Shown here one piece after another: positions 63,067-64,000 of a stretch of DNA of 64,000 nt. Position 1 is the first letter of the stretch. Every line of letters starts with the position of its first letter. The position numbers and the translations under genes were made by a program. Below the pieces are notes generated by a model. It saw only the letters and a list, made by a program, of their open reading frames with translations. It did not search any database and was not told the DNA's origin. The DNA comes from Hyphomicrobiales bacterium (lineage in GTDB: Bacteria > Pseudomonadota > Alphaproteobacteria > Rhizobiales > Beijerinckiaceae), in contig CANGLU010000008.1 in assembly GCA_947455025.1 (NCBI GenBank), positions 1 through 64,000 on the forward strand, given 5' to 3'.

Positions 63067-64000
63067 GCGTCCGGCGTCATCAAATAGTCAGCGACCGTTT
63101 CATCGGTGATCAAAACTGTCGGCTTCACCACTTTCAAGCTGGCAGCCACGCCAAGCTTTTTCTGCGCCCCACCGGAAGCGAGAATTTTTTTCTTGGCTGC
63201 GCGAACCGAGGCCATATCGACCGCAACGACACGGTCATTGATCGGATGATCAATCGGTTGCCCGTCTTTATCGATAAAGCGGCAAAAGAAATCGCCCACC
63301 GCGCCCGCCTTTTGCAACGCGTCAATCGTGTCCTGATCGAGCACTTCAAGGCCAGCAAGCGTTGAGCCCGGATTAAGATGGCCGACGCTGACAATCGCAA
63401 GGTCCAAATGTTCGGCGCGACGACAGACTTCGACAATGCCCGGATGGTTCATCAGCCCATCATGAATGGCTTTATCGGGGGCAAAAATCGGGGCCGCCAT
63501 CAAATAGCAATTGGCACCCACTTTATCGGCAAAGCGCCAGGCGAATTCGGTTGGGTTATAGGCACCCACTTTCGATAATCCGCCGAGCAGCGAGACCACA
63601 TTAACGCCTTTGAGCGCCAAAGCGTTGAGCGACGGCAAACAGGCATTCAGCGTTTCACCCCAGCCAAGACCGATCGTCATATTGTCGGCGAGCGCATCGG
63701 AAAGATACGCCCCGAGCATCGAGCCGATAAGCGCCGAAGTGCGTGTTTCATCCATCGGCTTTGGAATGACAATGGCGCGCTCAATGCCCCATTTTTTTTC
63801 AACCGCACGCTCCAATGCAACGCAATGGCTGAGTTCCGACGTAACGCGAATTTGCACAAGCCCCGATTGGCGGGCGGCGGTGAGGATTTTAAGCACGCGA
63901 ACGCGGGTAAGGCCGAGCGCAACCGCGATCTGATCCTGCGTCATATCCTCCATATAATAGAGCCATGCCGCGCGCGTTTTAATATCGTCGGTTAAATCGG
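63063..64000 (-). CDS. SorC/DeoR-type sugar-responsive regulator (partial)
   Basis: At least 311 residues; the frame stays open to the window edge, so the N-terminus is missing. The visible start RAAWLYYMEDMTQDQIAVALGLTRVRVLKIL is the helix-turn-helix of SorC-family regulators. The remaining domain is the sugar-phosphate-binding part (GLGWGETLNACLP; VVSLLGGLSKVGAYNPTEFAWRFAD; LYMAAPIFAP-like ends). It controls a sugar or polyol operon that probably lies beyond the right edge. The ATG at 63953 is internal. Confidence 0.85.
   Translation of the reverse strand, partial: DLTDDIKTRAAWLYYMEDMTQDQIAVALGLTRVRVLKILTAARQSGLVQIRVTSELSHCVALERAVEKKWGIERAIVIPKPMDETRTSALIGSMLGAYLSDALADNMTIGLGWGETLNACLPSLNALALKGVNVVSLLGGLSKVGAYNPTEFAWRFADKVGANCYLMAAPIFAPDKAIHDGLMNHPGIVEVCRRAEHLDLAIVSVGHLNPGSTLAGLEVLDQDTIDALQKAGAVGDFFCRFIDKDGQPIDHPINDRVVAVDMASVRAAKKKILASGGAQKKLGVAASLKVVKPTVLITDETVADYLMTPDA

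Noticed and set aside
1-64000. CRISPR array, tRNA, rRNA, insertion sequence or prophage genes
   Set aside because: I looked for regular spaced repeats, cloverleaf-like stretches, transposase or integrase motifs and found none by eye.

Overview
The window reads as chromosomal DNA of an alphaproteobacterium, probably in or near the Hyphomicrobiales/Rhodospirillales. The reasons are the DUF3775 protein, the poly(3-hydroxyalkanoate) synthase next to BON and LTxxQ proteins, the allantoinase-type deacetylase, the dimethylglycine dehydrogenase family protein, the sugar-acid catabolic set and moderate GC content. This is a judgement from protein families; no rRNA or marker gene is present to fix the taxonomy. 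I saw no tRNA, rRNA, CRISPR array, transposase or integrase.

Left end (1-4160): an accessory block. An ImmA/IrrE-type metallopeptidase and an XRE repressor face away from a compact three-gene operon: a multiubiquitin-family beta-grasp protein, a ThiF/E1-like adenylyltransferase with a large extra N-terminal domain, and a DUF6527 zinc-binding protein. The genes overlap and look like one bacterial ubiquitin-like conjugation system under a protease-sensitive repressor, comparable in logic to the CapH/CapP pair of CBASS. It is the most interesting system in the window. Next come an antidote-type gene broken by an in-frame stop and a higBA pair whose Shine-Dalgarno sequence lies inside a perfect 18-bp palindrome.

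From 4185 to 17000: allantoinase-like deacetylase, chromate transporter, EamA permease, then sugar-acid metabolism (two beta-hydroxyacid dehydrogenases, one LtnD-like; a 2-hydroxyacid dehydrogenase; a DenD-like erythronate dehydrogenase; an SDR; an IlvD/Edd dehydratase; KDPG aldolase), with a GNAT acetyltransferase and an aminotransferase. From 17090 to 22015: a TetR-controlled RND pump operon. From 22116 to 30375: site-2 protease with CBS domains, SDR, class III aminotransferase, BenE, DUF3775, an LTxxQ protein co-translated with PHA synthase, and a BON protein.

From 30410 to 35361: lactonase-like amidohydrolase, then an apparent deoC - two-part aldehyde dehydrogenase - fucU operon. From 35409 to 45711: a second higBA, a long inverted repeat, a Tat-type deacetylase, a GT39 transferase, amidase, histidine phosphatase, MFS pump, epimerase, and an acyl-CoA dehydrogenase/phosphotransferase pair. 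From 45884 to 47221: vapBC and a brnT/HTH pair, making four intact toxin-antitoxin pairs in the window.

From 47246 to 53910: prolyl aminopeptidase, a dimethylglycine dehydrogenase-like flavoenzyme, DUF4432, and an odd trio: a cysteine-cluster protein, a protein whose C-terminal half looks like an aminoacyl-tRNA-protein transferase, and a convergent SET-domain protein. From 54179 to 63066: a four-gene OMF-MFP-RND-RND efflux operon. The right edge cuts a SorC-type sugar-responsive regulator.

All calls rest on reading translated sequence and motifs by eye. No database search, structure prediction or alignment was run.
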